Source: Schistosoma haematobium
Taxonomy: Eukaryota; Platyhelminthes; Trematoda; Strigeidida; Schistosomatidae
Assembly (NCBI RefSeq): GCF_000699445.3
Contig: NC_067196.1
Location: forward strand, 5,432,616-5,496,615
Length of the DNA stretch: 64,000 nt
Direction of reading: 5' to 3'
Under the pieces are notes generated by a model that saw nothing but the letters and a program-made list of their open reading frames with translations, was not told the origin of the DNA and made no database searches. A program made the translations under genes and the position numbers. Position 1 is the first letter of the stretch; every line of letters begins with the position of its first letter. Of the stretch, positions 34,283 through 45,825 are shown one piece after another.

Positions 34283-37200
34283 CTATAGTAATAATTCGCT
34301 AAGTCGTGCATCTGATTTTAGCTTCTTCTCTAAATCTTCATATTTCTCTGTTGCTTTTAATTTATACCAGTTTATTAATGATTGTAATGTGTTAATTTTC
34401 AATGTTACATCATGACAATAAACTAGATAGTCTTGTTCATCTTGTTTAGTTAAATTCATTTGATTTAATTGATACCATTGTTGTTTTTTAATTAAATTTC
34501 CCTGTTCTTTTTCATAATTCAATTGTATTATATTCACTTTATTAATTAAAGTTTGTTTAAAATCATTTAAACATTCATTTCGTACTAATAAAGCTTGTTC
34601 CTTGGTTAACTTATTATTTATCATTTCGTATTGTATTAAATAAGGTTGTAAATAATCAATTTCTATATCTGAGTTATAATTTTGTTGATTTTTGGCTAAT
34701 TTTTCTAATTCATTACGTAATTCATGTATTTCTATATTATGTAATGTATCAAATGGATCAATATCTATGGTAACATGTAAATCTTCAATTGTACGTTCAT
34801 TTAATATAGAATGAATTTCATAAATAGATTTATATATAAATTCCTTAGATTTTTCTTCTTCATCTAATAATGTAATAAGCATATTGTAAATTTCAATTTG
34901 TGTTTTAGGTTTATTGAATAAGTTGACCTGTAAATGAAAAAGAAAGAATTAAACAATTCATAAGTATTATATCAGTATTTATATTAATGAACAGAGAGAT
35001 TATATCATAAGGGGTTTTGTGGAGATTGTAGTAATTTCAATAGTTGAGATCATGAACCAATTCAAGCAAGACCACTATGGAATGTAAATATTAGTATGTA
35101 ACAACTGAACTGCCAATAGTCGTTTTGAACTCAGGACTGGCGAACCAGAGTTTATTCGACTAGACTAGGCTACGTTCTTCTGTATAGCATACCAAGCGTT
35201 TTTGAGATACTCGTATTAAATTATATCAGAACACAAACTGTGTGCTCAATTTAAACCGTTCTAATTTAGGAAATAAAACAAATCATATCAAAACTACAAA
35301 ATACCTCAAAGGGTACAGCCTGTGCTACACAGTCAGAAGTTTCTCTAACGCAAAGTAGCGTGCTAAACAACAAGAGAAACAGTTAATATAAAAGAGTTCG
35401 ATACCTGAGAATCAATGAAAATATTCCCAACAAGATGGGGTCATATATCTATCTGCAGGGATTCCAGCAATCCTCCCAAGTAAACAGTCAAAGGTTAAGA
35501 GTCACACACTGATCCACGCCGTGACCTTGAGCCTAGTCAAACACAACCCTACTGTCAATAGTCCGACAACGTGCAATAGAAAGTTAGGCAACAAAAGGTA
35601 AGTCTCTGATCAAGATCACATAATAAAAGCTCTGACGAGAAAGACTGAAGAACATAAAGTTTGGTCAAAAGATATCTGAACAAAGGTTAAAATACACGAC
35701 AGAGAGAAGGAACAAGTAAATAACAGTACTATCCAACAAAATTATGTAGAGGAATTTTAAGCGTTCTCCGTCCGTTACACCGGCCCCCAAAATCCCTCCA
35801 GCTACGCAAAGACACCTCAGAATACATTCCTGTCGTGGCTCTCCTTACTAACTCCTCTATAACAATGAAGTACAGGGCTTACAACAGTACGCCTGTACAT
35901 CCATAAACCTAACCTACAGTCTGCTGCTATTCGGCCTCCTCCAGAAATCAAAACATTGGCAGTTTCCTATATGTTTCCCTTCTCACTAAGGCTAGTAACT
36001 TACTATAAAGCAAAACGTTGTCCGGAGGTTCGCGCCTGAGTATGTTCCACGAGTAGACAAAGGAACTGCAACCTGTATCAGTCAGGATCTTCATCATTAA
36101 GTCGGTAAGATCTCTACCAGCAAGGTCCAGACGCAAAATAGCATGGTACAACGCATAACCTTCATAAATCGAAACTGTGTGGGTCACGCTCCCACCTGAG
36201 TCCAACACTATACCAGTTGTACGACTAAATGCATACAGTGACAACACCGATTGAATAGCATCATACATAGCTGGAGTAGTAAAAGTCTCAAATATGATCT
36301 GTGTCAACTCACGGTTTGCTTTCGGGTTCAATGAAGCTTCTGTCAACAACACTGGATATTCCTCTGTTGACAATCGCAACTCGTTGTAGAATATACGGTA
36401 CCATAATTTGTTTGTTCTATTAACTTAAATGTGATGGGACAATAATTTATGGATGACCTTTGAGAGAGGCTAAACTGGCCTTAAGAGTGTACGCCTAGTA
36501 ACTGGGACAAAATGAGGGTCATAAACCCGTGTGTAGAATTGGAATTATGAATTTATTTATTATTTATTGATAATAATAATTGTTATTATTGTCAGTGCAT
36601 TAGACTAATTCACTCCCTATCCTTAGTTCAGGTGTCGACGCAAACCAGTCCTGAAGCAACAACTTGCATTTAGAGGGAGAGAAGTGCATTCCAAACATTC
36701 TGGCATTGTTACTCAGTGCTACCAGAGGACTCTGTATTTTATCAGCGTCTTCGCCAAACAGGGCTATGTCATCTGCGTATTCTAAGTCTATAAGTGGACC
36801 TCCTGGAAGGAGATCAATGCCCAAGAATTCAGTCGATGAGAACGTTATTTGCATCAGTAGGTCTATGATGAAGTTAAACAAAAATTGAGAAAGTGGACAA
36901 CCCTGAAAGACACCACTTGATGTTGTAAAAGGAGATGACAGTTCGTCATAAGCTCTGACTGGACTAATAGTGTTCGAGTAAGGAGATTTCACAAGGTTTA
37001 TATACTTCTGGGGTATGCCTTTCAAAGGCAGACACTGCCACAGGACCGCTCGGTCTATAGAGTCAAATGCTGCTATTAAGTCAAGAAAGGCCGCCATTAT
37101 CGGACGCCGATAAGCACGCCTGTGTTCTAAAACCTGACAAACGGTGAGTGAATATGTTGTCGATGCAACCACGACCAGATCTGAAGCCAGCCTGATTTTC

Positions 37201-40200
37201 TCGTGTTTGCAGTTCACGAGTCTTTGTTAGGCGACCGATAATTATTGACGCTAGTATTTTAGATGCTATGTTAGTCAAACTGATCCCTCTATAGTTGTCA
37301 TAGGATGGTTTTGACCCTCTCTTATATATTGGGACTATCAGTGATCGTGATCAGTCAGATGGGATAACAACCAACTCTCAGATTTTACCTAAAACATTAG
37401 TCAGCCTAATCGCTAAAATTGGACCACTATCTTTAAAGTCCTCTGGAGCCAATCCATCTGGACTAGCTGCCTTTCCTCGTTTCAGATTAACTATATTCTT
37501 TTGAACTTCAGCTAGAGTTGGGGGACCTACCTAAATGTTCCATTCAGGCTGATTGGGAGTGGTGGGTAGTTGTAGAGTAGCTAAGGGCCGGAGCCTTTGA
37601 CCTTAAGGTCTAATCCACACGGCAGTGGAACAAATTCAGCAGACGCAGTACCATGATAGTCGGTGACCAACAATTGTTTCATACGTCATTTGTTCCCTCA
37701 GGATAATGGAGCCCACGTGCACCGTTGGTTTGGAATCAGGGTTTCCCAACTCCTCTAGGCGGACTGTCTGTGTCCATCAACCCGGTTAAAGCGCAGGACA
37801 TTTTCTTTTCGTCCCCTCAATTTCGTAAACAACAGTGATGCCGTGAGAAGACAGTGAGTAGGACTTCCATATCAATGGTTTTATGCACGTGACCATGTGA
37901 GAGCATTTCTGTAGGGAGAGATGACTCTCCCCAATCTCGGCCGTACCAGGGCATTATGGGCCGGAATTATGAATTAAGGTTTGTGGTTAGCGTGAGCAAT
38001 TAAATTCAGCTATAATGCCAAAAGTCTTTTAAGCCAAATGGGTGAATGAATTTCGCGCCGAAATTCATGAATCGTTATCTTATACCTGATTAGTTTGTCC
38101 ATGAATTATAGTCTCCCCGTAAATGCTTTTAAAGGATAAAACAATACCATATTTTGTTAAAGACCAGTCTATGATAGTAACTACATGAACTCAAAAATCA
38201 TCACATAACCCTTATACTAGTAAGAATCAAGTACTCACTTAGGGTTAATATGGTGATTAGGGGTATTTAATTATGGTACTAACTAAGAATCCCAGAAATA
38301 ACGTAATTGGATCAAGAAGTACTAGATAAGCACAGACGAACGTACTGTATTTGGAATTCGAAATCAAGCATTCAACAAGTACAAAGGAATCATTAGTTTA
38401 TTCAAACACCACAATTAACCTCGAGATTCGATTCTAGGAAATCATGACTAATGGGGTTTAACCATATTGAGTATGAGCCAGATATTCACAACAACTAACG
38501 GAAGATAGTTGCCAGATCGACGACGACTTACTCGACTTATTCCTGTTACTCCTTGTGGAGAAGCATGGACCACCCACCAGCACCTCGATCCAACCTCGCC
38601 CTGGTAAATTCTTATCAGTTCTTTCCAGTTGTCGTTAATCCTTTTCGTATCTGCTACTATATCCCGACGTAATATGTTCTTTGTCCTTCCTCTTTTCCGC
38701 TTCTATTCAGGATTCCAAGTTAGGGCTCGCCTCGTGATGCGGTTTGATGATTTGCGTAATGTATGTCCTACTCATTTTCATCGTCTTTTCCTAGTTTCCT
38801 CTTGAGCTGGAAGCTGGTTTGTTCTCTCCCAAAGAAGTCTGTTGCTGATGGTATCCGGTCAATGGATGTTAAGTATCTTGCGTAGCCAACTGTTCATAAA
38901 TACCTGTACCTTTTTGATGATGGTTGTGGTAGTCCTCCAAGTTTCAGCTCCGTACAGTAGAACTATCTTGACGTTCGTATTAAAGATTCTAACTTTGATA
39001 GTGGTTGACAGAGTTTTTAGGTTCCATATGTTCTTCAATTGTAGGAATGTGGCCCTTGCTTTACCAAATAGTTTTCAGATGCCATAAACCAATTAACTTT
39101 AAGCTTGTACAGCACTTCATACAGTTCCAGTGGTCTGGACGTTAGGGGTTCGCCAATGGGATCATGGATGTATATAGCGGAGGATTCCTATACTAGAACT
39201 AAACAGCCATCTAGTACTTCCAAGTTTTCAACAATGGTCCAGCTAACATCAGTTTGTGATTTAAACTTGGAAAACTTCATGTTGTTTTTTTTAAAAACAG
39301 AGGACTTTACTTAGTCATTGCTCACATTATTTACTGCAGTTTTTGTTGATTTATTAATTCGTTAAACGAAAATAAACTGAAATTTTTCAGATTGTCATAT
39401 TCATAGAATTAAATATAGATACGAAAATTGTTGTATCAGTTGAAGATGTCACTCTTCATAATATCGAAAATTAATGAGTTCAATAGAAGAAGCAAGATAG
39501 TAAATGTTTTAGAAAAAAAGATATGAATGATTTAGTATCGAAGAGATTCTGTTGAGGATGGACAAAGATGAAGCATATCTACTCCATATTATTGTATTCA
39601 AATTGTATTACTCATTATTATTAAGTAGTACAATGTATTTATCTGAATTTAAATTCATACTTACTTGAAATGCCACATGTGTGTCTGGATAAAGTTGTAT
39701 ACCATCTCTTCTGTCATCTGAAGGTGGTGGCTTATTAAATTCTCTAGTACATGGAACAATACGTTCTTTACCAACATGATAAGTAAGAGAAATTCTTTCT
39801 TCAGTTATATTAAATATTTTTTCAGCGATATCTTCATCTGCCTCAATTTCTTCGTTACGTATAAATCTCTCAATGATTTTATCAATATTTAATTGACTAG
39901 TTGTAGATAATGCTAATTCATCTGGATTATCTTTATTTTGAGTTGGTGCTGGGCCAAATTTTTTAGCTTTAGCACTGAAATGTACTTCACGATAATAAAG
40001 GCAATCATGTCTATCTTTGAAATGTTCTATCATTGTATTGAATGTTTGTTCACGTTTATACAGGCCATCAGTTCTAGCATCATGATTAAATATCATATAA
40101 CGTATAGTATGTACACCTTGTTGTGTCTTATAATAACCATGTTCAATCAAATGACTAGTTTCACGACCATGATCAAACTTCTCGACAATCCAATTTGTTC

Positions 40201-41908
40201 TTAATATCGTACTACGACTGATTAATTTATCTTTACGGTTAGCATAAGTTTCTCTAACTTCAATAGGATTGGTTAATTCACGATCTTGGAATATTGTTAA
40301 CTTTAAAATTAAACCATCACGTTGTGAATATGGCGCAAAATTTTCTACAATTGAATATTTATATTGTTTCTTTTTCAAACCATTCGGATAGTGTAATTTA
40401 AATAATTTTTGTTCAATCTGAATTGGTAAAGTCCATGATGGTGGTAAATCTAGTTGTAATGGTGTATTTTGTAAATTACCTAATGATTTAACATGTACAT
40501 TTCCTCGAACTTGATGAGCACTATCAATTAAACAATGAGCATCATTATCATTTAAATTGAAACTTGAATTATAGTTATTATCTTTTGATTTTAAGGAATT
40601 GGGTACGATTAATAAAGGTGATACCAGATGATTAGTAGTAGGTGTTTTACTGTTCATTGTTGATTGTAGATTGAACATATCTGGCCGTTGAATACTTGAA
40701 AATCCTGTCCTTTCGATAGATAAGCTATCGTTAGGTAATAAATATTCCCAACACAGACTATCATTTAGATTATAATTTAAATGAGATATACCAGTTGAAC
40801 AATCTTGCATATTCACCCAATAATTATGATCATTCCACAAGCTTTCTATGCCTAGATACATCGAACAATCTAAAGGCTTAGCAAGACCTGTCAATGTTTC
40901 AACGAAAAATGCTTCAGGTACTTCACGTTTTCCAGGTAATATTAGAACCCATGCATGTATTCTAAGACCAAATAATGGATCAACAGTTGGTTTATAACGT
41001 TCTTCTTCAGCCAGTTCTGCTTCTTTTCTAGCTTGTTTAACACGTTCCGCTTCAAACTGTAAATCTTTCATTGTCATAGCGTGTTCATATTTTGATGTTA
41101 AGTCTTTTTCAGGTTTGATTATATATCGTTTTGGTTCAACTTCTTCGTTTTCCACATCATCGGTAGTTTCTTTTACCTCATCTCCAATAAGAAATGGACA
41201 TGTTTCTCTAGTTTCATCCATATAACAACATTCTCTAGTTGCATAACCACTGACTACATATGCATCATAACCAGCAGCTATTAAGAGTGAACATAATAAT
41301 GTAGCATATTCAAAACAAGTACCTTTTTGCAAGTTGACTGTTGTCATTGGACTTAAAAGTCTTTTAGGCAGTTCAGTTGATGGAACAAGTGGTACAAAAT
41401 TGAGAAAATCAGCGACAAACTTAGCTGCCCCATACCATAAGTATAATTCAGGATAATTTAAATATGTCTTACTCAATGTAGTACATACAAATTTCTGTAT
41501 ATCACATTCATTCATTGGTATCAGAAATAGTTTCGTTCTATCAGGACATAGATGAGCATACTGTCGACAAAAATTTTCACAATATTCTAAAAGTTGTGAT
41601 TCTTTCAAATTATTTTGTTTATGTGATTGTGGAAATGTAGATATATCGAAGGATTCTGGAAGTTTATCATAATTATCAGGTAGGTAAAGTGGATTTAATT
41701 CTTGAAATTCTTGACTAGTATGAAATTCATGTAAACTATTAGTTTCAATGAATGTATCATTTTCTTCCAGTGGAATCCTATCAGATAAATTATTATCATC
41801 ATCATTGCCACCAATATCTAGATCATTATTAGAATCCTTATTTACGTTTTCTGCACTATCTTGTGTTTGATTCAATTCTGATTCAGTTAAAATGCTCAAT
41901 TGACTCAT
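34283..41908 (-). CDS. DRC7: Dynein regulatory complex subunit 7 (DRC7/CCDC135)
   Basis: Two coding exons on the minus strand: 41908-39665 (748 codons) and 34927-34283 (214 codons plus stop). Donor 'caa|gtaagt' and acceptor 'tttacag|gtcaac' join in phase 0 ('THVAFQ' to 'VNLFNKP'). DRC7 is a linker subunit of the nexin-dynein regulatory complex in motile cilia and sperm flagella. Seen here: an acidic Asn/Asp-rich N-terminus, a transglutaminase-like core with '[15 protein letters not shown]' at about residue 200 and '[12 protein letters not shown]', then '[15 protein letters not shown]'. The terminal coiled coil contains '[19 protein letters not shown]' and '[18 protein letters not shown]', close to the conserved DRC7 end. 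I start at ATG 41908; the frame stays open six codons further but those lie across a splice acceptor. The predicted 962 residues are somewhat longer than vertebrate DRC7. A missed exon in the intron cannot be excluded. Confidence 0.92.
35015..35085 (-). repeat. tRNA-like SINE tail fragment
   Basis: 'ggggttttgtggagattgta' and 'gagatcatgaaccaattc' match the SINE tail. Confidence 0.55.
35097..35779 (-). mobile_element. LTR, 683 bp, with polypurine tract before it
   Basis: On the minus strand the block begins TGTAACGGACGG and ends GTTGTTACA, so its ends are the inverted TGTAAC/GTTACA expected of an LTR. AATAAA occurs close to the end ('gtcgaataaactctgg'). Immediately before it, 'ggagggattttgggggccgg' looks like the polypurine tract that primes plus-strand synthesis, so this should be a 3' LTR rather than a solo LTR. 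No target duplication or 5' LTR was found. Family unknown (BEL/Pao or Gypsy). Confidence 0.6.
35948..36404 (-). pseudogene. Actin fragment (about residues 86-220)
   Basis: From Trp in '[10 protein letters not shown]' the minus strand follows actin closely: '[18 protein letters not shown]', '[18 protein letters not shown]', '[18 protein letters not shown]', '[18 protein letters not shown]'. Identity then fades at about 36070 after 'MMKILTDTG', with frameshifts. There is no start, no nucleotide-binding N-terminus and no C-terminal half. Substitutions include HTVPIYEG to HTVSIYEG and DGV to GSV. It lies inside the DRC7 intron, same strand, 170 bases before a polypurine tract and LTR. It could be a processed pseudogene fragment or sequence captured by the LTR element. 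Confidence 0.88.
36600..37560 (-). mobile_element. Non-LTR reverse transcriptase remnant
   Basis: Minus strand in order: '[17 protein letters not shown]', '[18 protein letters not shown]', '[18 protein letters not shown]', '[15 protein letters not shown]', '[17 protein letters not shown]', and the catalytic box '[16 protein letters not shown]'. The RT domain is nearly complete, but with stops at about 37340 and 37390 and a frame change at about 37130-37200. Endonuclease and 3' part are absent. It differs from the RTE and CR1-like families elsewhere in the window; clade not assigned. Confidence 0.8.
37570..37970 (-). repeat. Dispersed repeat B, copy 3
   Basis: Matches 63745-64000 well ('ccgtaccagggcattatggg', 'caacccggttaaagcgcagg') and 2715-3182 more distantly. 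It has an extra segment ('ctcctctaggcggactgtct') that the 2.7- and 20.4-kb copies lack, so two subtypes exist. Confidence 0.7.
38251..38404 (-). mobile_element. Solo LTR of the gag-only element
   Basis: About 154 bases matching the LTRs at 46683-46838 ('gtacttgttgaatgcttgat', 'ttacgttatttctggg'). No internal sequence follows on either side. Confidence 0.75.
38520..39080 (-). mobile_element. RTE element 3' third
   Basis: Minus strand carries the C-terminal region of the RTE protein (matching 17.7-18.05 and 45.96-46.4 kb) and ends with 'caaggagtaacaggaataag' near 38540. Frames are broken. Confidence 0.75.
39125..39270 (+). repeat. tRNA-like SINE fragment
   Basis: 'agtggtctggacgttagggg', a damaged B box, then 'acagccatctagtacttcc' and 'cagtttgtgattt'. 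Confidence 0.55.
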
Positions 41909-41915
41909 TTCGACT
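41909..41915 (-). promoter_or_regulatory. Splice acceptor just before the DRC7 start codon
   Basis: Minus strand 'gtgttttccag|tcgaaATG': a good 3' splice site five bases before the ATG. It could join a non-coding exon or receive the schistosome spliced leader by trans-splicing. Confidence 0.5.
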
Positions 41916-42049
41916 GGAAAACACAATTAGTTCATAAATAAATTTGCTTTTTTTCTAAAAATCTAAACATCTATAAATTTAGAAAATATAAAGGGGTTTA
42001 TTATAAGCATTGAAAAATTTATTAACTATTCTCAATTGACTTTAGACAA

Positions 42050-42235
42050 TCATTGAAAACCTGGAAGCAGTGGACGGGCGTTTCGTCCTATCGTGGGACT
42101 CCTCAATAGTGCGCATCCACGATCCCACCTCGCAAGACCGATAAATCCTGGTTTCGAATCTCACGAGGCGGGATCATGGATGCGCACTGTTGAGGAGTCC
42201 TATGATAGGATGGGGCGGCCGTCCAGTTGTTATAT
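42050..42235. repeat. tRNA-like SINE pair forming an inverted repeat
   Basis: A minus-strand SINE fragment (42050-42145) is followed directly by a plus-strand fragment (42150-42235). Arms 42072-42133 and 42164-42224 pair over about 61 bases ('tgggactcctcaatagtgcg' with 'gcgcactgttgaggagtcct') with a loop of about 30 bases. Confidence 0.75.
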
Positions 42236-42239
42236 ACTG

Positions 42240-42730
42240 ATAAGAATAATGAATGGTAACTTGTGGGATCCATTTATGAACCAATACTATGCGTATATAT
42301 TTATCGTATAACTGTTAAATAACTAGACTATTCATATTCATGTCCCTCTTATTATGAGCTTTATTTTGATCCATGAAATATTATTATACGATTTACCGTT
42401 CTTGAGTTAGGCCCTGTCTATCAATTACTATCTCTCTTATTCACAGCCACATTTGGCTAAATCTTGTGCAAGTGTTGTTTACTATTTTATGGTACGATGT
42501 GGTCCGTATGGTTGGTATATAAACCCAGTATGTTTGAAATAAATTATTCATATCCCAGAGGCTCGGATTGGTGTTCTGGAATTAACTGGCTGGGCTAGGC
42601 AGCAAGCAGGACCGATAAGTACTTTATACTACACGTACGGGTTTTATGCGTCGTTGGTCCGATCGATAAATCACTGTTCTCTAATTGGCGGTATCATCAC
42701 GTCATACATCAACCGGGCACACAAGCTACA
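42240..42730. other. No recognisable feature
   Basis: No gene or named repeat supported between the SINE hairpin and the Penelope fragment. Confidence 0.4.
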
Positions 42731-42734
42731 AGTT

Positions 42735-42805
42735 ATAACACCAGTGCTTTCAGGTTTTCCATAGTGTTCTAACATTAAATTATTCATGATCTCAATCAAA
42801 ACATT
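42735..42805 (+). repeat. tRNA-like SINE tail fragment
   Basis: 'ccagtgctttcaggttttcc' and 'ttcatgatctcaatcaaaac' match the SINE tail; it abuts the Penelope fragment. Confidence 0.55.
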
Positions 42806-43455
42806 GTTTCACAGAACAGAAAGGATGTGTACTGCCGATACAATAGAAGAGGAAGTTATAAATGTTAAAAAGTGTTTAAGGAATAACGGATACCTACTTA
42901 AATTTATTGAGAAATATGGAAAACGTGAAGATAAAATACCCAAAGAAACTACAGTAAGTAAAAAACCTGTTTTTATTCAACTCTAATTAAAAGGCGATAA
43001 TGTCACAGGGTCAATCAATATGAGACTAAAAACTGCATTGAAAAAAAACATATCCTGCAGCTAAATTGATTGTCCTGTCCAAAACAACATGTTCTTTGAC
43101 ACAATCAAAGGTCGACGGGTATCCCTTTCATGTTACCACCAACTGCGTATACAAATTTACATGTATCTGCCAAAGCAGTTGCATTGGTAGAACAGAAAGG
43201 AGAGCCTACGTCCGATTCAAAGAACATATTCCGAAGGGTTTGAGATCAAACGGACTAAAAGCATTCAGCAGCGCTATCGCCAGACATCTCCTTGACACAG
43301 GACACGAAGTCGATATATTGAAGTCCTTCAAGATGATCAACAAACAATCAAATTCAAACCTTTTGAAATTTGCCGAAGCGATAACAATCAAACGTTTAAA
43401 ACCAGATCTTTGCATACAAAAAGAAACAGTAATAAATCTTTCTTTGCCTTGGTAA
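42806..43455 (+). mobile_element. Penelope-like element 3' part with GIY-YIG domain
   Basis: The linker frame (42806-42986) has 'TERMCTADTIEEEVINVKK' and 'LLKFIEKYGKRE'. After a frame change, 43066-43455 encodes the endonuclease: 'VYKFTCICQSSCIGRTERR', 'AYVRFKEHIPKGLRS', 'IARHLLDTGHEVDILKSF', ending 'LCIQKETVINLSLPW'. The YIG tyrosine is changed (Ser-Cys-Ile-Gly), but the arginine and EH motifs remain. GIY-YIG nucleases make the target nick for many Penelope elements. This is the best-preserved endonuclease of the family in the window. Confidence 0.85.
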
Positions 43456-43459
43456 CATT

Positions 43460-44560
43460 ACCCACCACCACCCCATTTTATTTATTACGTCGTTCCAACT
43501 CTTTCTGAATTTTATAACTACATCATTAATCTATTTTCAGTTATTTCATTGCATAATAATCTAATGTGTTTTAATTCCATGATTTCTAATCACTATTTCA
43601 ATGTTCTGGAACCTTCCCTCCTGAACTCCATATATTCGAAACAAAATTTTTATGACCTCATTAACTAGAACGAAATCTTTACTACATCATGTTACATATA
43701 TTCATCCATCATCACCATCTGATGTATAAGTATGTCAATATCTATAATAACTTTGAATTTCAAATATTTTAGGTTGTAAAGGGGCTGATGAGAACCTAAC
43801 GAAATAAAATGAATCCATTTATTATTCTGCACCAACCTTTGTTCTTGCTCTCTTTAAATTAATAAACGGAACTATGTGTATAAAAAAACTTAATAATCTA
43901 CATAACCCTATACCGATACTATCCTCAATATCTGCACAAGATTCAAAATATGATTGACTTGTAAAATCTTACAATTTCTGATCATCTAAAACACTTTTAA
44001 TATTCTCTGAAGTACAAGATTATCGAGGCCATTAATTAATATAAACTTTATGAACTAAAATGAGTTCCAAGAATATACATTCTATTCCTGAATACTTTGT
44101 ACATGAAATTTCTTTATACAGTACTAATCTATTTAGAATTAGTATTTGTAATGACCAAAATAAATGATACTTTTGGGACAATTTATTAACTGAACCGAAA
44201 TTTATTTTTCAATAAATGCTTACCTCAGGGAATAGGGTTTTCATTCACTTATTACTCAAATATTTAATAGTCTATGTAGGATTGTTCTAAATAGATTAGA
44301 AGATACAAACAGCATTATTGAGTAATATGAAGATGATTAAAGAATATGGGGGATTTTAAATAGGTAAAATAAGTGACTAGGAGTGTTAAAGACACTGATT
44401 TTAAGTTGGTTCTTAAATGTACACTAAAATCCAATCAAACAAAAGAAGATGAAGTGGTATGATATCGGATATTTAACATAAAAACTTGGCTACACCACTT
44501 TACACGATCTCATAACAAGCGGACATTTTAACCAGTGTATGTAAGTCAGACTACATAACA
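43460..44560. other. Penelope 3' flank and unrecognised AT-rich sequence
   Basis: Nothing supported apart from a hammerhead-like string near 43770-43800, treated as a finding. Confidence 0.4.
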
Positions 44561-44564
44561 TAGA

Positions 44565-44735
44565 TACATGAATCAAATGAAGCTAGACCACCATGGAAAA
44601 CCTGGAATCAGTGGACAGCCGTTTCGCCTTATTGTGAGACTCCTCAGCAGTGCGCATCCACGATACCGCCTCGCAAGATTTCAACCCAGGGCCTTCAGTC
44701 TCGCGCGCGAGCGCTTATCCATCTGAGAAGCATAA
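44565..44735 (-). repeat. tRNA-like SINE, partial
   Basis: Minus strand: 'aagcgctcgcgcgcgagac', 'ccctgggttgaaatcttgcg', 'gtggatgcgcactgctgagg', 'gttttccatggtggtctagc'; the A box is lost. Confidence 0.65.
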
Positions 44736-44739
44736 ATTT

Positions 44740-45540
44740 TGCAATCATGAAACCATTAGGTATATTATCTTAAGGTTGACAATTTGAGTACGTGTTTACC
44801 ACAATATTTAACATTTTACGCATGTTTGAAAATCCCTACTACACTGCACAGTAAGCTTTATTTCCATAACCCATTTCGTGACGTTACTGTCTGTTAGTTT
44901 AGGTCTTGCCAGAACCTATAGATATCTTGGTTGTTGTTTGCAAGATTTACTTAGTCTATGATTAAAAACCTTATGAAACATTAGTCAAAACAAATTGTAC
45001 TAGAGCATGTATAGTAATTCCTTATATCTTTCCAAATTTTATGTATAAATGTCATTTTAGATCTTCTTTTCCCAATTTTATTCATTCTTCAACTATATTT
45101 CCCATATATGACATTTTGTTTTTATTACCAATACTATTCTAATTCCTTTCATTTTTAAATGTGTTATATTTCTATCTTTATATTGACGCAAAATATGGTA
45201 ACTTGAGCAGGTGGATGCTCATGCCCAGCTCTAATTTGTCTATAACTAGTTGACCATTTACCTTAATATAGAATCCTCTAATTTTTGTTGTTCTTGTTGT
45301 TGTAGTTACAGCTTTAATAAACAAAATTTATGCAGAATTGTAGAATTTACAAAAGATTAATTAATAAGACCAAGCTATGAGAATATAACATCATAGAATA
45401 GTTATATAAAATTAAATCAGATCATAATTACATTGACAAATACCTGATCAAATATATTGGATTATTGTTAGATTATAAAGACTTAGGAGAGCATAAGAAG
45501 TTTCTTTTTTAAAAAACTTAGGTCAGTTACAAAATAATCC
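44740..45540. other. No recognisable feature
   Basis: AT-rich, no gene or named repeat supported. Confidence 0.4.
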
Positions 45541-45544
45541 CTCA

Positions 45545-45825
45545 TGTAAGCAAAGATCGGTAGTGGCTAGCAGTGCAACCCAAGACACGCATTTCGTCTT
45601 ATTTAGGACTCGTCAGTTGGATGTACCTGCATTCCAGAGTTGATGTTCACTCCGGGTCTCCAGCCCAGTACTACCTTTCACTGTTTTCTTAAAACGCTTG
45701 TGACTTAAGGCTATATCGAAGCAATCTGCATAGGATGCACATATGCCAACAAGAGATTGATCTATTGCAGTCCTAAATAACATTGGAAAGATACAAGTAA
45801 TACAACATCGAGTGAATTTAATCCT
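45545..45825 (-). repeat. Sm-alpha-like SINE, copy 4
   Basis: A minus-strand copy with module ('tgtattacttgtatctttcc'), damaged A/B boxes, then hammerhead; same module order as the 22-kb copy. Confidence 0.75.
45571..45632 (-). ncRNA. Hammerhead ribozyme motif
   Basis: Minus strand 'ctgacgag', stem II 'gtcc taaata agac' with one broken pair, 'gaaat', then GTC in 'gcgtgtcttggg'. Helix I pairs 'catccaa' with 'ttgggtt'. Possibly weakly active. Confidence 0.65.

Larger units (their letters stand above)
34928..39664 (-). other. DRC7 intron, 4.7 kb, filled with transposon remnants
   Basis: The intron holds, in order: SINE piece, LTR, actin fragment, RT remnant, repeat B, solo LTR, RTE 3' region and SINE piece; each is listed separately. 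The coding or mobile-element matches in it are transposon-derived or pseudogenic. Confidence 0.8.

Noticed and set aside
35948..36379. Functional actin gene
   Set aside because: Only the middle third is present, with non-conservative changes and frameshifts, and no start or flanking exons.
39938..40204. 88-codon plus-strand frame in the DRC7 exon
   Set aside because: Antisense shadow of a well-supported coding exon.
41909..41926. DRC7 start six codons upstream at 41926
   Set aside because: The codon is not ATG and the segment contains the splice acceptor, so it is not in the mature mRNA.
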